Assembly: GCA_005281725.1 (NCBI GenBank)
Contig: SSBO01000009.1
Location: 520,585-584,584, forward strand
Direction of reading: 5' to 3'
DNA length: 64,000 nt
Source of the DNA: Wuchereria bancrofti
Taxonomy: Eukaryota; Nematoda; Chromadorea; Rhabditida; Onchocercidae
Shown: positions 1 to 13,941 of the stretch, piece by piece
Layout of the letters: each line of letters starts with the position of its first letter
Numbering within the stretch: the first letter of the stretch is position 1
Made by a program: the position numbers and the translations under genes
The notes under the pieces: generated by a model
The model's database searches: none
What the model was told of the DNA's origin: nothing
The model's input: only the letters and a program-made list of their open reading frames with translations

Positions 1-3000
1 GAAAACTAAAAAAAAAACATTATTATAAGTAGACTTAAAGTAGATATCTTTTTATTCATTTTTTATATCTTTTTTATTCTATTTTCACATTTTATTTCAA
101 TTTGGTCTTTTACCTTTCTTCAATTTTTTTTTTTATTTTTTATTAATTTTCATATCTTATTTTTTTCTCATTCTTATCTTTTAGTTTTCTTATATTAATG
201 TGAAAAGTAAAAAAAAAAAGAATCTGAAAAAGCGAATGAAAATGCATGAAAAAGAAAAGGTAGTACAATCTTTTAAAATTATATGCATAAATTTATTTAG
301 TGACATAAAAATTAATGGAATTGATTAGCAATTATCATAGATATAATTTTTTTTTATCGCTATAATTTCAAAATTTTCTTATTTCTTTTTTAAATTTGAC
401 TTCATTTCTTCTTTCCTTTCTTTTTTTTTGATTTTTTTTTTTGAGGAAAGAAAGAAAACAAAGAAAAAGTGAGAAACTAAATCCCTTTTTTTGACCATTT
501 TTTTTGTTCGAAAGATATCATTCATATTCAGTGCCGATATTATTTCAAAAATAAAAAAAAATGAAGAAAAAGAAACAAAAAAAGAAAAATGAAAAATGAA
601 ACAAAAGAAAAAAAGCAAAAGTAATATTTTGTTAAATGTTTTAATTATTTTCAATAATCAGAAAGAGCAAATTTAACAAAGAAAGCGGAAAAGAAAGCTA
701 CCAGTTATCCATTCTGCCATTTAGTTAATTGATTAATTAATTAACTAATCAATCAATATTGTCATTAACGCTATATTTTTCTGTTTAACGCAAAAGAATA
801 AATAAAAAAATAAAAATATCACAACAATTAATACTTGCTCATTCATCCTTCTTTCTTTGCATTATAAAATTTTTGAATTAAATAGAATTTTTTTTTTTTG
901 TATAAAATCAACAAAAGTTACTCTAACATTTTGTAACTTTTTATTAACAAAAAATATCTTTCCATTTTTTTTTTTTTTTTGAAAATCATAAAAAAAATCT
1001 TTAAACTTTTTATTTATGCATTAAATTCTTTTATCTTTAACATTTATATTTCTTTAAAATATTTTCATGCTTTTAAATGAAATAATTAAATTGCATAACT
1101 GTTTTTTTCCCGATTTTCCATTTCTTTTTTCCTCGATTATTTGTTATCATTTTAATTTAGAAAAAAAAAAGTGCTAGGAAAGGTTTTCAGAAAAAAATGA
1201 AAATAAAAAAAGTAAAAATATAGCAGAGGAATGAAATATCTCTTTCTTCATTCTTCAGAAGATTTTTATTAGTTCAACACATTTATCCTTTTATTTAGTG
1301 CTTGTTTGAGATTTAACAATTTAAAAATTTCAGAAATTCAAACAAAAAAAAAAATTTTTTTTGAAATGAACTAAATTATTACCAAATTGATATGATATAT
1401 TTTGCCTATCATACATTGAATAATATCATTTGCAAAATAATTAGTAATTATAATAGTTTGATGATTTAAAGATGTTATGTAGTATATTTGTATTTTATAT
1501 AATTAATGTGTAAAAATTTTAATTGAATAATTAAGTAAATTAGAGGTAAAAAATTTGCTTTATTAAATTTTGCAAAATATCATTAAATTAAAATAAAGCA
1601 TAATTAAAATATTATTTCAATGAAACTGATATGATTGCCATTTATTAAGATTATAATTATAAATTAGTTGTTAGTAAAATCTTTTTCATTTTTTGATGAT
1701 TTATTAATTCATATTATAAATTAATTTCAATCAAATTCTTTTCTAAGTTTTCAGTCAGTTCTAATTTTGCTCAATTTACAAAATCTCAGCTTAATATTGG
1801 TAGTTCATTAAAAAAAAAGTAACCAGAAAAGAGGTAATCATAGCAATATCATATGTTTGATATATAATTTGAAAAATTTCCATTGTTTTTTTTTTTTGTT
1901 TCGTATTTTTCGATTAAAATGAAACTTTTGTCAAAAGAAAGAATAAATGAATAAGCATTTTAAATATAATTTCATGATTAGGCTTATTTTGAATTTCTTT
2001 TACTACTAATTGTATGAATTTTTACGAAATCATTAATACACGCATTTTTTTAAAACATTACTTATTCCTTCTCTCTCTCTCTCTCTTTCTCCCTCTGTCT
2101 CTTCCTTTCATAACATAAATTTGATTCTTATCATACATTTTTTCATCAAAAGATAACATTTAATCAATGTAGTATTTGTTGATATTTTGTTTTATTTTTT
2201 TAATTCTTGTGAATTTAATTTTAAATTTGTATGTTTATTTTAAAATAAACTACTATTTGAATATGTTATGTTTAATTTAAATATATCATGTTCAACTTAA
2301 ATATGACATATTTAACATGTGTGTTGCTAGATTTTCAATTGTAGTTTCTAGCAAAGTTTTTTTTTTTTAAATACGTCACATTTGACGCTTTTAGTTGCAC
2401 GCATATACGTGTAAATAAATGTATCAATTGACATGTGACATATTTTGACATATATTCTACTGATAAGATAAATGTAATCTTGCAGACTAATCAATTGTAA
2501 TGAATATATTAAAAGTATTATCTAATATCTTTTCTTTATCACTTTAATTTGCATAATATTGCTTACTTTTCAAAAAGAAAATATTAATATACCACAAAAT
2601 TTAATATTATCTTCTTAATTCATTTTCATAATTTTATTCATTTGTTTTTTTTTTTTTTTTAAAAGAATATACTACAAAATTTATTATTACGATTTATTAT
2701 TACCTTAAATTAATTCTTTTCTTTCTACTTATCATATTTTATAAAATTTCTTCAAATTTACTATAGAGCTTTTGAAAATTGAATGTTAACCAATGAATAT
2801 TCTTAGCTTTTACACCAAAACATTTGTGCAAAAGGCTTTTGTGTTATTGAAAGATTAAATTTAAAGGATACAGCTGTCTGATTGTAGCATTAGTATTAGT
2901 AATATAGTAGTGAAAGAAATGAAGAAGCAAAATAGCTATGTATTATTTCAATTTCCGTTAATTTCTATTTTTGTAATTATTTATTTGTTTACACTTTTTC

Positions 3001-6000
3001 GTTTTGTTTTTATTTGTTTATGTGTGCTCTGCAATTCATTTACCATCTTTCAATAAAAATTTTCATATTTCTCACTTTACTTTTCCTTTTTTTTTCGTTC
3101 CTTTATTCATTATATTATTTTGTTGATTTTGCTAATTTATTTGTTTATTTTGTTTGCTATCCTTTTATTCATTCAATTATATTTTATTTACTCAATGATT
3201 TATGCTTACTTATTGTATTTAATTGGTATTTTTTTTTTGATTTTTTTTTTGTTCGCTTTTAATAAAACTTATGTTTTTTTTCATTCGATTGGTACTTTAA
3301 TAGTGCTTTTTCTTCTTTTTTTTTTGAACTTCAGCGAATTTATGCATTAATTTATTGATTTATTTAATTATTTGTTTATTTACTTATTTGATATCTGAAA
3401 AATTTCTATAAATAGAAGTAATCAATTTTTCTTCATGCTTACATTTGCAATTTAGCAATGATATATTTTATCTTCTAATAAAATATCAAACTCCATATGT
3501 CATCACTTTATTTTATTTTATGATTAATCTTTCAGTTATTATTGACATTTTGAAAGAAATTAAAAATAAACTTTTCAAAATTTTGAATTATTTTCAAAGC
3601 TTGAAATTTTCATCACTGTAGTATTTTTCACTCAAAACAATCAATATTGGCACTTCTTAACATTTTATATTCTTTTGACACTTTAAAAATATGTTATAAA
3701 ATCTTTTTTTTTTTTTTTAAGATGAATTATTTAATTCATATTAACCTTTAATTTAATGAAATAAAAATATTTACAGATCTATCTAATTTTCATTAATTTA
3801 TTAATTTTGATAAGTTAAAGTAAAAAAATGCAAATTAAGGAGCATATGTTTATCGAATTGATTTCTTAATTTTTCTTTGTTTTTTTATTTTTTTTTTTTG
3901 AATGAAATCAGATAATAAATATTTTGGAAGTAGAAAAAAATTCTTCATAAACTTTTTGTAATTTCAAATTTGAAATTCACTCCTTTTTTTTTCACTAATG
4001 CAAAATGGAAATTTTTCTATTAACTTTTTTTAGTAGGATTGTTCACGAATTAATTTGACATCATTATAACTTGTCCAGATGTTTTGTCTCATTCCAACTA
4101 TCCTTTTCGTTATCATTCATTCATACATTTGTTTGTTTGTTTGTTTGTTTGTTCCTTTGTTTTTTTCTGTTTGTTTGTTTATTTGTTTCTTTGTTTCTTT
4201 CTTCCATTTTCTCTTCTTCTCAATTTAAATTTCACTAAGCCAAAACTAAATTTTCATTTTCTCTTTTTTCTTCTTTGTCCTTTTTTTCTCTTCCTTCTTT
4301 TTCATTGTTCAAGTGAGAAAATTTTAGAGAAAAAAAAAGTTATGGATAATCAAGATTTAAAAAAAAAAAACATTTTTTTTTTTGGAAAAAACTTGTAATA
4401 AAATGAATATATTTTAATTTCATTTCAAATCAATGCACAAAATTAATTTAATCATTTTTCAAATATTCATTTGTATGGTTTTTTTCTCCCAATTTTCTCA
4501 AATTGTTTTTATACATGTAATCATCGAACAAAAATTAGGAATTAAAAAAAAAAAAAAAAAAAGAAATGAATGAATGATGAATGAATATGAGAGGAAGAAA
4601 GGAATGAAAAAGTAAAGCTATTTTAATTCTAAATTTTTTTCCTTTTTTTTTTGTTAGATGGCCAAGAAAAAATTTTGTAAGCGTATATGGCAAGGACATT
4701 GAATAATAATATTTTTCATATCTTTTTTTTTTTCCACCTCTTTCTTTTTCTCTCTGTCTCTCTCTCTCTCTTTCTCGCTTATCATTTTGGTTTTCATTTC
4801 ATTTCTTTTCATTGCATCTAATTTTATTGGAAGAATACTAAATAAGTATATGCTTGGCTTATTCTCTCGTCCTAAACTTAATCAGCCTGAAAAAAAAAAT
4901 TTTTTTTTTTTATTGACTTGCCCTTGTTGTTAAGTTTTTGAAAGATTTTACCATGCTATAAATGTTCTTTTTTTTTTTTTTTTTTTTTCTAACAATAAGG
5001 GCATTTTCTTTTTCTTAAAAAAAAAAAGGAGAAGACTTATAGTAAAATCTTTTTCTTTTTTTTATAAAGTATTATTATAACTTTAACAATTCTAATTTAT
5101 ATGTAAAAAAATTTTAGGACTTGAAATAAAAAGAATCTTTTTAATTTTTGACTTTTATTTCTACTAAAATTTATTTTTTCATTTGGAACTTTGCTTTTTT
5201 TTTTTGAAAAATATTAGTTACTTAAATTACAACATAATTCTTGAGAGATTAAAAAAAAAAATTAATTATTTTCAACAGTGTCATTTACATTAATGTATTG
5301 TAATTATTATTTACACATTCATAAATTATTGTATCTTTCATCTATTGCAATTCAAAAGTTTTTAACAATTTAAATTATCACACTATAATGCAATATTTAA
5401 AAGATAATCAAATCTTTTTAATTTGAAAGCTATAGCAGCTAATTAATTAACTAATCACCTAGACTAATTGAGATTTTGTTAATTTTGATTGTAATGATAA
5501 AAAATTCATTTTGTCTTACATAGTAATATGATAATACTAAATAAGATATAAAATATGATGTGATATCAATATGCTAAGATAAATCAATGATAATGATTAA
5601 TTAGTAAATGTGATAAAGTAATTTTAATTTATCAGTTAAATTTTAATCCAACTTATTTAATTTGGTAAGAAAAAACTTTTTTTTCAATTAATTGAATCTA
5701 ATTTATCATTTTGCTGTTTCTAAAATTATTTCATTTTTTTTATGCAAAAAAAGAGGCAATAAAAAATTAAAAAACAATTAAATTTTTCTTAGATATAAGA
5801 ATATTTTGAAAATTTTCAAATGTTTTTTTTTTTTCATTTTAAACAAATAGTTTTATTGTTAAAAAAGAGAATTAAAAAATTAAAATAAATAATAAGCAAA
5901 AAGATTATTAATTACTGCAAAAATCATCGAATTATTCATTTGATAATACAAACAAAATTTAATGGAAAAATGACGTATAATGAAGAATTTCACAATTTTC

Positions 6001-8061
6001 ATCCATCATTTTTCTGAGGTTTTTTTTTTTTTTCATCGTTTATTTTTATTCCTTCAATTATTCTTTATTACTATCGTTAATCAATCAATTCACAAATAAT
6101 AATAATAATAATAAACATTTTTTTTGAAATAAAAAAAAGAAAAAATGTTTACTACTATCATTAATCAATTAATTCACAATAATAATTAATAAAATTAAAA
6201 AAAAAAATCTTTACTATTATTGTTAATCATTAATCAATTAGTTGTAATATTTTCATAAAAGTAATGATAACCAATAAATTTTTTCAGTGAAAAAAAAAAA
6301 CAATGTTTTCTTTGTTTCAAAAAAAAAAAATTTATATTTTTGCTTAAATATTTAAAAATGAATTGAAAAAAAAAGAAACAAATGATATTGTGTTTATTGT
6401 TGAAAAAGCAAAAAAAAAAGAAATATACATATATGTATACACATATTAGTGATTAATGATAATTCTTTGTATAATCCCACAGAGATTGTTTCTTCCTCTA
6501 AAAGTATCTTTAAAAAACCAATTTAATTTTTTTAAATGCTTACATTTCATTTTTTTTTTTTTTTGTTTAAAGTATTTATTGTCAACTCTTTTTGTGGATA
6601 AACTTATAATTCAATTGTTTTTACTACAAAAAATTTGAAATTTAAAGTAAAACAAAAAAAAAAAATAAATAGATTTAATGAAAGCTTCTGTAAATTCATT
6701 TTTCAAATTATAACAGTATTATTAAATTTTCTTCCTTTTTTTTCTAAAAAAAGGAAAAAGATTTTATTTACTTTTCTTCCATGTATTTCTTATTTTTTTT
6801 TTCTTTTCAATTCTAATATAAAATATATGCCCATATGTAGTTTTAAGTAATTATCATTATTTTTACTACCGTATCGTATAATCATGGCATATTATCATTG
6901 TTACCACCATTATATCGTATAATTAGGTAATATAATCATAAAACATAATCATGATAATAGTATGTAATCGTTATTTTATCATTATATTGTTAAAGAGATA
7001 TGTAGAATTATCATGATTTTATTGTTAAACTAGTATAAATTGCTACTTTTATAGCTATAAATATACAAAAAAAAAAATAGTGAATTGTCATATTTTCGTA
7101 GTTGAAATAATAATCGTTTTTTTTTTTTTTTTAAATTTGTTATATTATTTCTTTTAATTGTTGGAATAATTAGCATATAATGAGGTATTTATAACTTAAC
7201 CAACAAACCGGTCCGATTTGTCAATCGTATTTTATTCATGACTGGATTATTCATTAATTATTGTCAACACTTCAAATGTTACATTTTAATTGCGACATAA
7301 TTTGGATACAATCCGATTTTTTTTTTATATCAAATAGAGAGTTATGTGTTTTTTTTTCTGTTTTTGCCTTTTTTTTTTCGAAAATTTTTCATATTGTAAA
7401 TATATCGAAAAAAATGAAAAACGAAAAACAATCGAATTGATATCACTTCATTGTTTTTATTAAATAAAAGTTTATGAATATGTATAAAATTTTTTGAAAA
7501 ATTAGTAAAAGAAAAAAGATATACCTATATAATTTAAATTTTAAATATTTCATTATTTCAATAAATTCGTTATTGAAATTTAATAGAAATGATAGTGATA
7601 GGTATATAATAATCTTATCATGTTTAATTTTGATGCAATGCTATCAGAGTTATTATTATCTTTGGCATTCATTAGTGATAATGATAACAATGATCTTATC
7701 TGATGCTACAATGTATTAATACTTTGATTGTAATTTAATTTTTTACTAAATTCTTATGTTTTTTTTTCAGTATCCTGTTTCTTACTTTTTATTGGAAAGG
7801 CAAAACATAAGGAAAAGTTTAAATTCATTTTTTTTTATATATACTGAATATATTTTTAAGTTAGGATGTGAAAATTTAGAACATGAAAAATTTTTTATAA
7901 AAATACGCTTTATTGATTAATTCAAAAATATGTTAATTGATTAATTGGATTTTTAAATTTATGTAAATATAATTAATATTAATTTTTATCACAATTTTAA
8001 TTAATTTCGAGTAATATTTAGACAGTTTATAATTGTGAAATTTTAGACAATAATTCACGTA
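1..8061. other. AT-rich gene-free stretch
   Basis: I see no supportable gene here. The sequence is dominated by runs of T or A of 8 to 20 bases, with short CT tracts (about 2070-2100 and 4737-4775), a TTTG run (about 4128-4152) and an AAT run (about 6096-6114). Open frames in it are short and made of F, L, I, K and N encoded by homopolymers, with no domain pattern or convincing splice structure. It could be intergenic or a very long intron of a gene outside the window. Confidence 0.7.
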
Positions 8062-9007
8062 ATGTCTGCCGATTCTCAAACGTTACCTTGTTCACGTCCG
8101 TTAGCTGATAGTCGTATTGAACAAAGTTATCACTTGGATCAGTTACGATCAAAATTATCTGGTCTTGATATGCGTGATTTAGTTCCACAGTTGGTTGCAC
8201 GACAAGTGTTACGCTCACAAGAAATGAGCGCAGTTTATTCTGAGGTTTTTTATTACATTTCTAAATTTTTGATAAATTATTGAAATATTTAAAAGTGAAG
8301 GATATTTTATATTTTGAAGGATATTTTATATTTTGTTTTCAATTATATTAACTATTATTTTAATAATTCAACATAAATTTTCATAAATTTTTTGTCAAGT
8401 ATAAGTTTTCATTGATAATTTTGAATTGAATTTTGTATTTGAAATCATTTTTCCATCTTTTTTTCGCAATCAAACAGTAAAATGAAAACTTTCATTGCTT
8501 TTATTAGAAAATTAGAAGATCATAATTTTTCTTAATGATTTCGAAAATTGATATAAAATTAAATTAACATCAATCTTGCTAATTACAATTATACTTAAAA
8601 AATTTGAAAAAAAAAGCGCTAGAAATACCGAGGATTATCAGGATACCGAGGAGTGTCCACAAATATAAATCTGTAAATTTTAGCTATAACATCATATATT
8701 TGTCTTTATTTCTTTTTTAAACATAAATGCAAATTCTCTCCTTTCTTTTTTTTGAATTTCTTTTTATGATATTATAATTAAAAATAATTATTTTAATTTT
8801 TTTTTTTTTGATAATTGTTATCATTATTAAGAATAATGTGTTATGCAGGAAAAACGTGAAGATCAAGTCGATAAATTAATTGAAATACTGAAAACGAAGA
8901 ATCATTGGCTTGGACCATTAATTGATGCATTGATAAGAAGTGGACAAGCTACATTAGCGAAGGAATTATTGGCAATAAGTAATACAAAAACCAACAAATC
9001 TACTTGA
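8062..9007 (+). CDS. CARD-only protein (CED-3/caspase-prodomain-like)
   Basis: Two exons, 8062-8244 and 8849-9007, joined in phase 0 across a GT-AG intron, give 113 residues. Apart from a short leader (about 1-25), the product is one predicted caspase recruitment domain. Helix-like blocks include LRSKLSGLDMRDLVPQLVAR and LIEILKTKNHWLGPLIDALI, ending in SGQATLAKELL. The spacing and pattern 'VARQVL..., EKREDQVDKLIE, FDAL/IDAL, SG...LA' resemble the CED-3 prodomain of C. elegans. CARDs pair with other CARDs in apoptosome or inflammasome assembly. Exon 2 ends in TGA (9005-9007) soon after the domain, and I find no caspase or NB-ARC sequence downstream, so as read this is a CARD with nothing attached. 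The start is supported by an ATTTTAG acceptor-like site 15 bases upstream, suitable for a spliced leader. The family call rests on pattern recognition; a pro- or anti-apoptotic role is inference. Confidence 0.72.
8297..8334. repeat. 19-bp tandem duplication in the CARD gene intron
   Basis: Two adjacent copies of GAAGGATATTTTATATTTT, at 8297-8315 and 8316-8334, lie inside the intron. They do not touch the splice sites. Confidence 0.9.
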
Positions 9008-11421
9008 TTTTCTAATTTTCGAAAGATTCTATTTTAAATTATCAGTGATATATAAATGATACAATATGCTATTATTATTATTGTTATCATTATTATTATC
9101 ATTATTATTATTACTATTATTATTATTAAATAACAATAATAATTAAAATATTGGATTGAAAAATTTAAGAAAAAATGGAAAAAAAATTGGTGTATGGTAA
9201 CAATGATTTCATTATAGTTTCTCATTTCATTTTTCCCTTTTTTTTCTGTTAAACGTAAATGCATTTTTAATTTTATTTATAAGATTAATTTTCGCGATGT
9301 ATTATTTCTTTTGGCTTTAATTTCTTCAATTTGTTCTACGTTCAATTATAATTTATAAAAAATAAAAAAATAAAAGAAAAAGTATCAAATATTTTGACAA
9401 ATTTACGGAAAGAAATTGCAAATTTCAATTACGTCAGCTTTTTTTTTTGTCAGAAAATTTGATTAGCACAAAAATTAATTAATATTTGAAGAATTTTGGT
9501 AGCAATTTCCTTTCTTCTTTTCATCATTTTTTTTCTTGGAAAATTTGCTAATGAATTTTGACAAAAAAAAAAGGATTGCTCGATTTTTCTTTTTTTTTCT
9601 TTCTTTATTCGTAATTCGTATAGCTCTGTTCTTGTGCCATTTACATCAATTTATAGACTAAAATATAATTAATAAATTACTTGGAGTAAATCTGTTTGCT
9701 GGAATGCATTATTTTTTCTTCTACTAATAAATCTTTTCTTTTTTTTTTACATTTGAAATACTAATAAATTTTTTTTTTTACATTTGAGAAATCATTTTGA
9801 TATTATGAAAAAATACAAAATTGTATAGCGAATAGTTTCAAATGAATGTCACAAATAAATGGTTGCCAGATTAAATGAAAAATTAATAATTTAATCAAAT
9901 GGACGGAATAATTTTTGGCATTTTTTTGCTTTGTTTTCTTTTTTGGAGCATTCATTCTTTTTTATGAAAAGAAATTTTTTTTGCCAAAGATTAAAAATTA
10001 TTGTTTAAGAAATTTTTCAATTTAACAAGTAAAAAAAATCACCGATGATTCATCAACATTTTTCACTTTTTTTTTATCTTGATAATAAACGTAAAATAGC
10101 AGGAAAAAAAAAACAAGAAAAAAGTATTGTAAAAGTTTTGATGGCTTTCCAATAATTAATCATTTTAATAAAACCTAATTGTATTTGCTTATGAATTTTA
10201 TTCTTATTTCATTATGAAAACAGTCAAATCCAAAAGTTTCATGAAACTTCAATTAATTTGGTTACAAATTCATTGAGTTTTTTAAATTAACTAATTTTAT
10301 AATAGCAAAAATTATTCAAAGATAAAATAGTCATTTGTAAATCTTTTTTTTCTTTTGAAAAACGTTAAGAGATAATGTTTCGTTTTAAAGAACTTTACTT
10401 TTGTATAATTTATGAAATTGCAAGATTGCATATTCAAAATCAAACGAGATATTATATCTTCTGATGTAATATAACAATATTACATATTTCATTTAGAAGA
10501 TAAAATTTTGATATAACAAATCTGATTTGATTGAAATCTGTCCGATGTAAGACGATACAAAATAGCATTTCGTTGTCGATTAAATAAATACACTTTGGTG
10601 AGTAATTTTTTCGATAAAAATTTTGCATAAGAAAAAAACTTATGTTAGTACCAAAAAGAAACAAAAAAAATAGCAATTATCAATAAACCATCAAAAGAAA
10701 CACCATATATGATTTAAAAAAAACAAAAACAAAACAAAAGACCACAAGAAAGGAAAATGAGCTACGAAATAATAAAGTACCATCTTTCATGGTTCGAAAA
10801 AAAAAATATGATTGTAAAGTACAAACTTGAAGAAATTTATGTGAGGGAACAGTTTAGAATAAAATTTAAACTTAATTACTTAGACTTAAAGACAGGAAAA
10901 ATTATCTGATTACAATAGATACTTTCGAAATATTCGATATAATTTAGCTGTAATTAATAAATTCGATAATTTCGAACAGGTAATCCTGCAAATTACTACT
11001 AGTCGTTTGATTTATCGTTAATTTGTTCTTAATTTTTGTTAGGTATCTGAATTTCTTTTTTTTTATAGTTGAAGATCAAAAATTATGAAAGTTAAAAAAT
11101 AATATTGTAAACAAAATGTTCATTCATGTTGGATAAAAGAAAATAAAATTTATCGTTATCAAATCAAGGAGAATTTTAATGGAGGAGGAATAATTCATAG
11201 TAAAATTACTCAATTCAGCAAGACAAAAAAAAACTGTTTTTGATATATTTAGTATATTTTTATACTATCATATCTAATTAATTTATATTTCAAATAAATT
11301 TAGTTGTTTGTACTTGAAATTGAAAGTTTGAAAAGTCGTGAAACTTTAAAATTTCTAAAATAATGAATTTTCAAGAATAAATTTTGAAATTTGGAATAGT
11401 AAATAGTCGGTAGTGCAGTGG
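9008..11421. other. Intergenic AT-rich stretch with an ATT microsatellite
   Basis: No gene can be supported. A degenerate ATT/ATC trinucleotide array lies at about 9069-9128, just downstream of the CARD gene stop and probably in or near its 3' UTR. The rest is AT-rich with short poly-A and poly-T runs. Confidence 0.6.
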
Positions 11422-11493
11422 GCCTCATTGGCTCAGGGGCAGAGCGTCTGTCTAGTAAACAGAAGGCCGCTGGTTCGATTCCAGCATGAGGCA
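11422..11493 (+). tRNA. tRNA-Thr (anticodon AGU)
   Basis: A full 72-nt cloverleaf can be folded by eye. The acceptor stem GCCTCAT pairs with ATGAGGC and is followed by discriminator A. The D arm is GCTC/GAGC around AGGGGCA. The anticodon stem TCTGT/ACAGA encloses loop CTAGTAA, whose middle bases AGT are the anticodon (A34 normally becomes inosine). The variable loop is AGGCC, and the T arm GCTGG/CCAGC holds TTCGATT. No intron is present, CCA is not encoded, and internal A and B box positions look standard. It appears functional and stands alone between noncoding stretches. Confidence 0.97.
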
Positions 11494-11509
11494 GTTGGAT
11501 TAACCCGCA

Positions 11510-11514
11510 TTTTT
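11510..11514 (+). terminator. RNA polymerase III T-run terminator
   Basis: Five T residues begin 17 bases after the tRNA 3' end, the usual place and form for a Pol III stop. Confidence 0.6.
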
Positions 11515-11913
11515 GCCAGCGAGGGAATTGAATGGCGTGGCACTAATAATGAGAGACGGACGAAAACGTACAGGAAACAGTCAATCTATTTAGTCATTCG
11601 TGGAAAAAAATCAGAAATATTGTTAAAGCACTGAGATCAAAAATAAATTTACTAAACAACAGAAAATTTCATAATTCGCTTTTTGGTTTTTTTTTAAAAG
11701 AAAACTTTAATTTTCTGATAAATTTGTATGTATGAAATAATAGATTTGATAACTAATATTCTTCAGAATTACTTAACAAATTTCTCTTAAATTTATAAAA
11801 TCTTCAAGAAATATAACTTATTTCTTTCATCTTTAATATTAAAGTTAGATGATTCTGATACGCATTGATTTCGTAAAGGCACAAAAAAAAAGAAAAAAAA
11901 AGGAATGATAAAA

Positions 11914-11948
11914 TTAGGTTAGGGGTAAAGTTAGGTTAGGTTAGGTTA
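11914..11948 (+). repeat. Interstitial TTAGG-type repeat
   Basis: TTAGGTTAGG, a degenerate spacer, then TTAGG three times and TTA. This resembles a telomere-type array but has unit TTAGG rather than the nematode TTAGGC, and is very short. It may be a chance microsatellite or a relic. Confidence 0.6.
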
Positions 11949-13584
11949 TTTAAAGGCATATCATCATCATCATCCGCTTGGACATATTCAACTTACATGA
12001 ATTTAACAAAGTTTAACAAAATAAGCGCAAATCGCAAAACAGTTCCTCTCTTTATATTAAAATTTCTTTTTGCCGTTTATTTCATTGAAGATAAAGTAGG
12101 CTTAAAAAATCTAATTGAAATCTAAGATCCCCTTCAACTAGGATATGAATCCAGCTATAGAGGAGCCAAACAGATGTAATATATAAAAGATGTGTTGTCA
12201 CGTACTAGGAGATTACCTCAATAAAAAAAAAACAACTTCAATAAACCTTATCCTAAATACCATAACCATGTTAAATTTAGTCAATTAAAACGAACCCATG
12301 CATTGTTAATTTACGTTGACAATTATACAGGTATAACTTTTCAAGGATGAATGTTAGAATTGTTGTAATAGATCCACAACTTTATGTACTCACACGTAAG
12401 TCAAAAATTTAGGTTGAAAGTTGAAAAGTTAAGAAGAGAAATAACCAAATCACTGATCTAAAATAACATATAGTATGACTAAAATTATTGCAAAAGATCT
12501 GGCGTAAGACACGTAGAACCAACAATCAGTCATCGTATAATTTTTTAACGTTAACATTACAATGAACTCTGATGTGAATTATACAATGGCAATTGCAGGT
12601 TCCGTGTGTGAACACGCCAATATCAACTTTATTGAGTGCACGTAAAATGATCACGTCATTTTAAATGAACTAACAAAAAAAAAAAAAATAATAAAATGAA
12701 CAAATTTAATTAGCATTAGCTAATTTTTTGCTCAGCTTTTTATAACTTTATCCTAGTTGCAGAGTAAGTCGTATTTATTCTCTTCTCTTTTTATAGATCG
12801 ATGAAAAAAAGAGTTCAATTTTTGCAGTGGACATTTCAACTTTTCAGAAATAAAACTGAAAATAAAACTAGCTAAGAGAGTTTATGTTTTGATTTTTAAT
12901 AAGATAACTGAAGCAAAAATGACAAGTGTTTCACTAATATGTCATATAGCGAACATGACAACATAAGAAATTGGAAATTATGTTTTGTCAAAGAAAAGGA
13001 AATTTTTCAACTCATTCCACTGAATTGAAATTTAACTTCGCTAACAATTCTCTATCAATGTTATAAAAAGTTGTCAAAAAAAAAAAGTTTCGAAAAGAAT
13101 AACAGAAAAAAAGACAGTGTAACAATAGTATTATATGAAATTGCACTGACTAATTAATCCTACTATTTATAAAACAAACAGCATAACAATTTTTTCATAG
13201 CACTACTAGTTAATAAAGCATTTCTAAAATTCATAATTTAATTGATCAATAAATGAAATGAAAATAAGCTACAATAGAATGCAAATGTTACCCACTAATA
13301 ATCATTTTTCAAATATTTATTTTCTAATATTTTCATTAAATCACTTTTCCACTGCTAGCTACTAATGGATTCGTCTTGAATTCTTAGTAAATGCTCAAAT
13401 TAACTTCACTAAGTAAATTTCAATTTCATACTCTATATAGAAACTAAAAAATATTGTAATCAATGAATCAACATGATATAGTTATCTAAGAATAACCAGA
13501 GAAATGTTTCATTTTTTCAAATCATAGATTTCTAGCCCATCTTTTATAGAAATGTTTTTTTAACAGCAGAAAATATTTGAAAAT
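11949..13584. other. Unassigned stretch
   Basis: Base composition is more even than in the first 10 kb, but I find no open frame with splice sites or a recognisable domain. A short CAT run is at about 11960-11973. Confidence 0.5.
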
Positions 13585-13941
13585 TTAAAAATTATAGTAG
13601 CTTATTTCAGTTTTATCGTTTCCATACATTTCGATTATTTTTTCAATTTTATGATTTAGCAGAATACTTTGACGAATACAATGTAAACTAGAAAGTAAGC
13701 CGAATGATGAAAGAAGTATTTCACTCTCAGCTATTACTGTCGCAAAACTCGAAATAATCTCGCGAACCACCAAATAACTTACCAAATATATCAATAAAAT
13801 CGTATTAATCCATAATACTAAATTTCGTTTTAATTGAACATTAGAAATGCAAAACTGTTTCAAATTATACAGCATGTAAGCAATCATTATTTCATCACTT
13901 ATCTTCCCATTACACTTGAGCTTATCTGCTTGTCCCGACAT
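13585..13941 (-). CDS. Hypothetical small membrane protein, 118 aa
   Basis: An unspliced minus-strand frame opens with ATGTCGGGACAAGC immediately after a TTGTTAACAG acceptor-like site, so it could be the first coding exon of a trans-spliced mRNA. The first 30 residues are polar, then comes a hydrophobic stretch around residues 42-60 (core NTILLIYLVSYLVV) and a second, weaker one around 74-90. The C-terminal 25 residues are charged. No family is recognised. A GTAAGT in the first hydrophobic stretch could be a real donor, in which case the reading downstream is intronic. Support is limited to length, start context and sensible composition. Confidence 0.35.
   Translation of the reverse strand: MSGQADKLKCNGKISDEIMIAYMLYNLKQFCISNVQLKRNLVLWINTILLIYLVSYLVVREIISSFATVIAESEILLSSFGLLSSLHCIRQSILLNHKIEKIIEMYGNDKTEISYYNF

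Noticed and set aside
379..654. 91-residue minus-strand frame
   Set aside because: Built from homopolymer-encoded F, K and S in the AT desert, with no domain or splice context.
8027..8218. 63-residue minus-strand frame
   Set aside because: Antisense to CARD exon 1, which has domain similarity and correct splicing.
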